Assembly (NCBI GenBank): GCA_014879445.1
Contig: JACSSC010000024.1
Coordinates: forward strand, 111,805-175,804
Length of the DNA: 64,000 bases
Source of the DNA: Candidatus Competibacteraceae bacterium
GTDB lineage: Bacteria > Bacteroidota > Bacteroidia > CAIKAF01
Reading direction: 5' to 3'
Under the pieces are notes generated by a model that saw nothing but the letters and a program-made list of their open reading frames with translations, searched no databases and was not told the origin of the DNA. Positions within the stretch are counted from its first letter, which is position 1. Each line of letters opens with the position of its first letter. This document shows positions 63,101-64,000 of this stretch, in pieces. Position numbers and translations under genes: made by a program.

Positions 63101-64000
63101 CCTCAAGGTGATTATGATGCGTATTTGCCTACCGGCAACACGTATCAGATTGTTGTAAAAGATAGTAACGATTGCGTGTCTTCAGTCAGCTCATCTATAT
63201 ATGTGTATCCAACTTTAGTGATTGACAGCACGGACTTTAATCCATGTTTTGCTACAGCACAGACAACAACAGAAATAACAGTTTATGTTTCCGGAGGAAG
63301 AGGTGGTGCATATCAATTATCTTTTGATAATGGAGGAACTTATAATGCTTATGGCGATTATACACATGATTTATCACCAGGCCAAACATATTATATCATT
63401 GCACGTGATTCAAGTGGATGTCAATCTGATACTCTTGTGCTTGCAATAGCTGATTCAGTTCATGTTACTTACACAGTTTCTAATTTCAATGGCTATAATA
63501 TCTCTTGTTACAATGCCGAAGATGCTTGGATTGATCTTACCGTTACCGGTGGATTACAACCCTACACATATGTTTGGAGTGACGCTAGTACAACTCAGGA
63601 TTTGGGCTCTCTTAAACCTGGATTCTACTATGTATATATATATGATTCTAACGGATGTAAAGATTCTTTGGGATTCAATATCACAGAACCGCCTTTATTG
63701 ACCTTCTCTTCCTTTAATCCTTCTATCTATGCCGGTGGTTATAATATCTCTTGTAATGGTGAAACCGATGGTAGTATTGATATACAGCTTTCTGGCGGTG
63801 TTCCTTCATATACCTATCAGTGGAACACCGGTGCAACATCTGAGGATATTAATAATATTCCTGCCGGAACTTATACAATATCAGTGCTTGACCAAAATGG
63901 TTGTTCGATTGATTCGACCATTACCTTGACTGAACCACCTGTATTATCTATCACCTCCATGGTGCCATCATTATATGCCGGAGGATATAATATTACTTGT
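60146..64000 (+). CDS. Giant SprB-repeat surface protein, N-terminal part
   Basis: The frame is open from ATG 60146 to the last base, 1285 codons with no stop, so the gene is cut by the window edge. A signal peptide (KRKLLLLFAGLLFQISEAQ) is followed by a Cys-rich N-terminal domain of about 300 residues, including IPTYTPGPNAPNYVDYRICG. From about 61.1 kb come Ig-like and SprB-type repeats of 75-90 residues, each with a CFNGSDG-like start, a PYxYxWNTGATT core and AGTYTVTVTDxNGC. SprB is the T9SS-exported gliding adhesin of Flavobacterium. A T9SS or gliding C-terminal domain would be expected beyond the edge. Confidence 0.85.
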   Translation, partial: MKRKLLLLFAGLLFQISEAQPPIGNPPNCGSSVPYFYIDMTGSPDSIWLSPSNVVRNGLCCGGSNPDRYVYFEILLDANTAMVEVDIFTGAEPPGSGRYKVDCGPEIIAGQPVCIAGPGLHHIVFYKPGGNANQYYVRAIPKPTFPNDDTLRMGCSMPVEVLGLENGSISWSSIYPGATDDYNSYLSCTDCAIPTYTPGPNAPNYVDYRICGNPIADECGYVAICDTVRLYNFDSLSVTVTPNPASFCSPGSVLLSSTVVGGDTPYQYTWRDPSSSIISTSSTATATTGGTHLLEVRDRFYAPGSCPAVFVPVSVSAVAPPTIDAGLDQTLCPESPSAFLTANYSNATGVIWTGGAGTYNPSNTSPVIIYTPTAGEIASGSVTLTATVTGYGAGCSVADDQVTITFPPPIIVTMLNDTVLCFGDMGTLTPVVTNGTGSLTYAWNTGATSATLNASAGNYCVNVTDDLGCVGSSCANIIAPSALTLIMSSTDVSSDLALDGTATGTPGGGTAPYTYLWNNGQTTQTATGLGYGIYTVTVTDANGCTISSSVVVNKPSCIAFQASVTTSDVTCFGAGDGTASVNILGGGSGNYSYSWSPPIVSVSSSVSGLDAGAYLVTVTDNIFGCLEVVSFVILEPTALTNTMNSTNVTTIGGNDGTATANPLGGTPGYSYLWSTGATTQGITGLVAGTYTVTIIDLNFCSLIDSVKINQPPCDNLMITSTTTSVSCNGGTDGSATAFVLFGNAPFAYLWNTGATTQGISGVAAGTYTVTITDDLNCTAFLNINIIEPSILSAAAAPTNPQCFDTFDGTIELNVVGGTYPYSYQWSNGIMVEDLYNLGAGTFTVTVSDAKGCFTNAQATLTAPLPIDANALVTNITCFNGSDGEIDLTVSGGVLPYFYNWNTGATTEDIVGIDAGTYTVTVTDGNGCVNGTVLQFYVNQPADLITDTVIVDCPIPGASTALVTVVPSGGSGGSFFVSFDNGSTFLPQGDYDAYLPTGNTYQIVVKDSNDCVSSVSSSIYVYPTLVIDSTDFNPCFATAQTTTEITVYVSGGRGGAYQLSFDNGGTYNAYGDYTHDLSPGQTYYIIARDSSGCQSDTLVLAIADSVHVTYTVSNFNGYNISCYNAEDAWIDLTVTGGLQPYTYVWSDASTTQDLGSLKPGFYYVYIYDSNGCKDSLGFNITEPPLLTFSSFNPSIYAGGYNISCNGETDGSIDIQLSGGVPSYTYQWNTGATSEDINNIPAGTYTISVLDQNGCSIDSTITLTEPPVLSITSMVPSLYAGGYNITC

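Noticed and set aside
60900..64000. Tandem repeats as a CRISPR array or satellite
   Set aside because: The periodicity is 225-270 bases in a single open reading frame with protein-level conservation, so these are coding domain repeats.

Overview
The window looks like a chromosomal segment of an uncultured-type Bacteroidota bacterium with moderate to low G+C. Three signs support this. Two secreted proteins end in type IX secretion (T9SS) sorting domains. A third, cut by the right edge, is built of SprB-type repeats. Many genes are preceded by the Bacteroidota sigma factor -7 box TAnnTTTG (sometimes with TTTG or TTG 18-19 bases upstream) and have weak or no Shine-Dalgarno sites. The finer lineage cannot be settled from the sequence alone; a mevalonate-pathway cluster (fni, class II HMG-CoA reductase, GYDIA-type GHMP kinase) is a useful clue.

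Layout. 1-7.2 kb: end of an AsmA-like protein, a Na+/Ca2+ exchanger, tyrS, a GC-rich structured repeat, and a large T9SS-sorted PKD protein. 7.3-16 kb: a tightly overlapping surface-polysaccharide operon (flippase, methyltransferase, four glycosyltransferases, two hexapeptide acyltransferases, a sugar aminotransferase), interrupted by a broken AlbA_2 gene. 16-27 kb: carA, an MbnP/MbnH copper-protein pair, a MATE exporter, recG, a nitronate monooxygenase-like gene, tRNA-Leu, an HD-membrane-nucleotide cyclase fusion overlapping xerD, aroQ, and the second copy of the GC-rich repeat. 27-35 kb: small unknown genes, two family 2 glycosyltransferases, nth, a C-terminal processing protease, a barrel protein and rpmH (L34, 53 aa). 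35-41.3 kb: an apparent inorganic-carbon uptake operon, dabA-dabB-SulP-DUF167. 41.4-50 kb: glycosyltransferase/queE/nucleoside phosphorylase operon, a GT39-like membrane protein, and the mevalonate cluster. 49.7-53.4 kb: a second T9SS protein, era, initiator tRNA, a graveyard of three broken genes, tRNA-Arg. 53.4-60 kb: glycosyltransferase, PerM-type permease, hydrolase, upp, HAD phosphatase, folE, fabD. 60.1 kb to the end: at least 1285 residues of a SprB-repeat adhesin, open at the edge.

Two window-scale signals stand out. The + strand is C-rich in most sampled stretches on the left and G-rich on the right, with the change somewhere near 27-30 kb regardless of gene direction, so a replication-strand switch is possible. 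Several promoter boxes sit only 4-8 bases before the start codon, which implies leaderless or nearly leaderless mRNAs. All functional calls rest on reading the sequence by eye; no database search was run.
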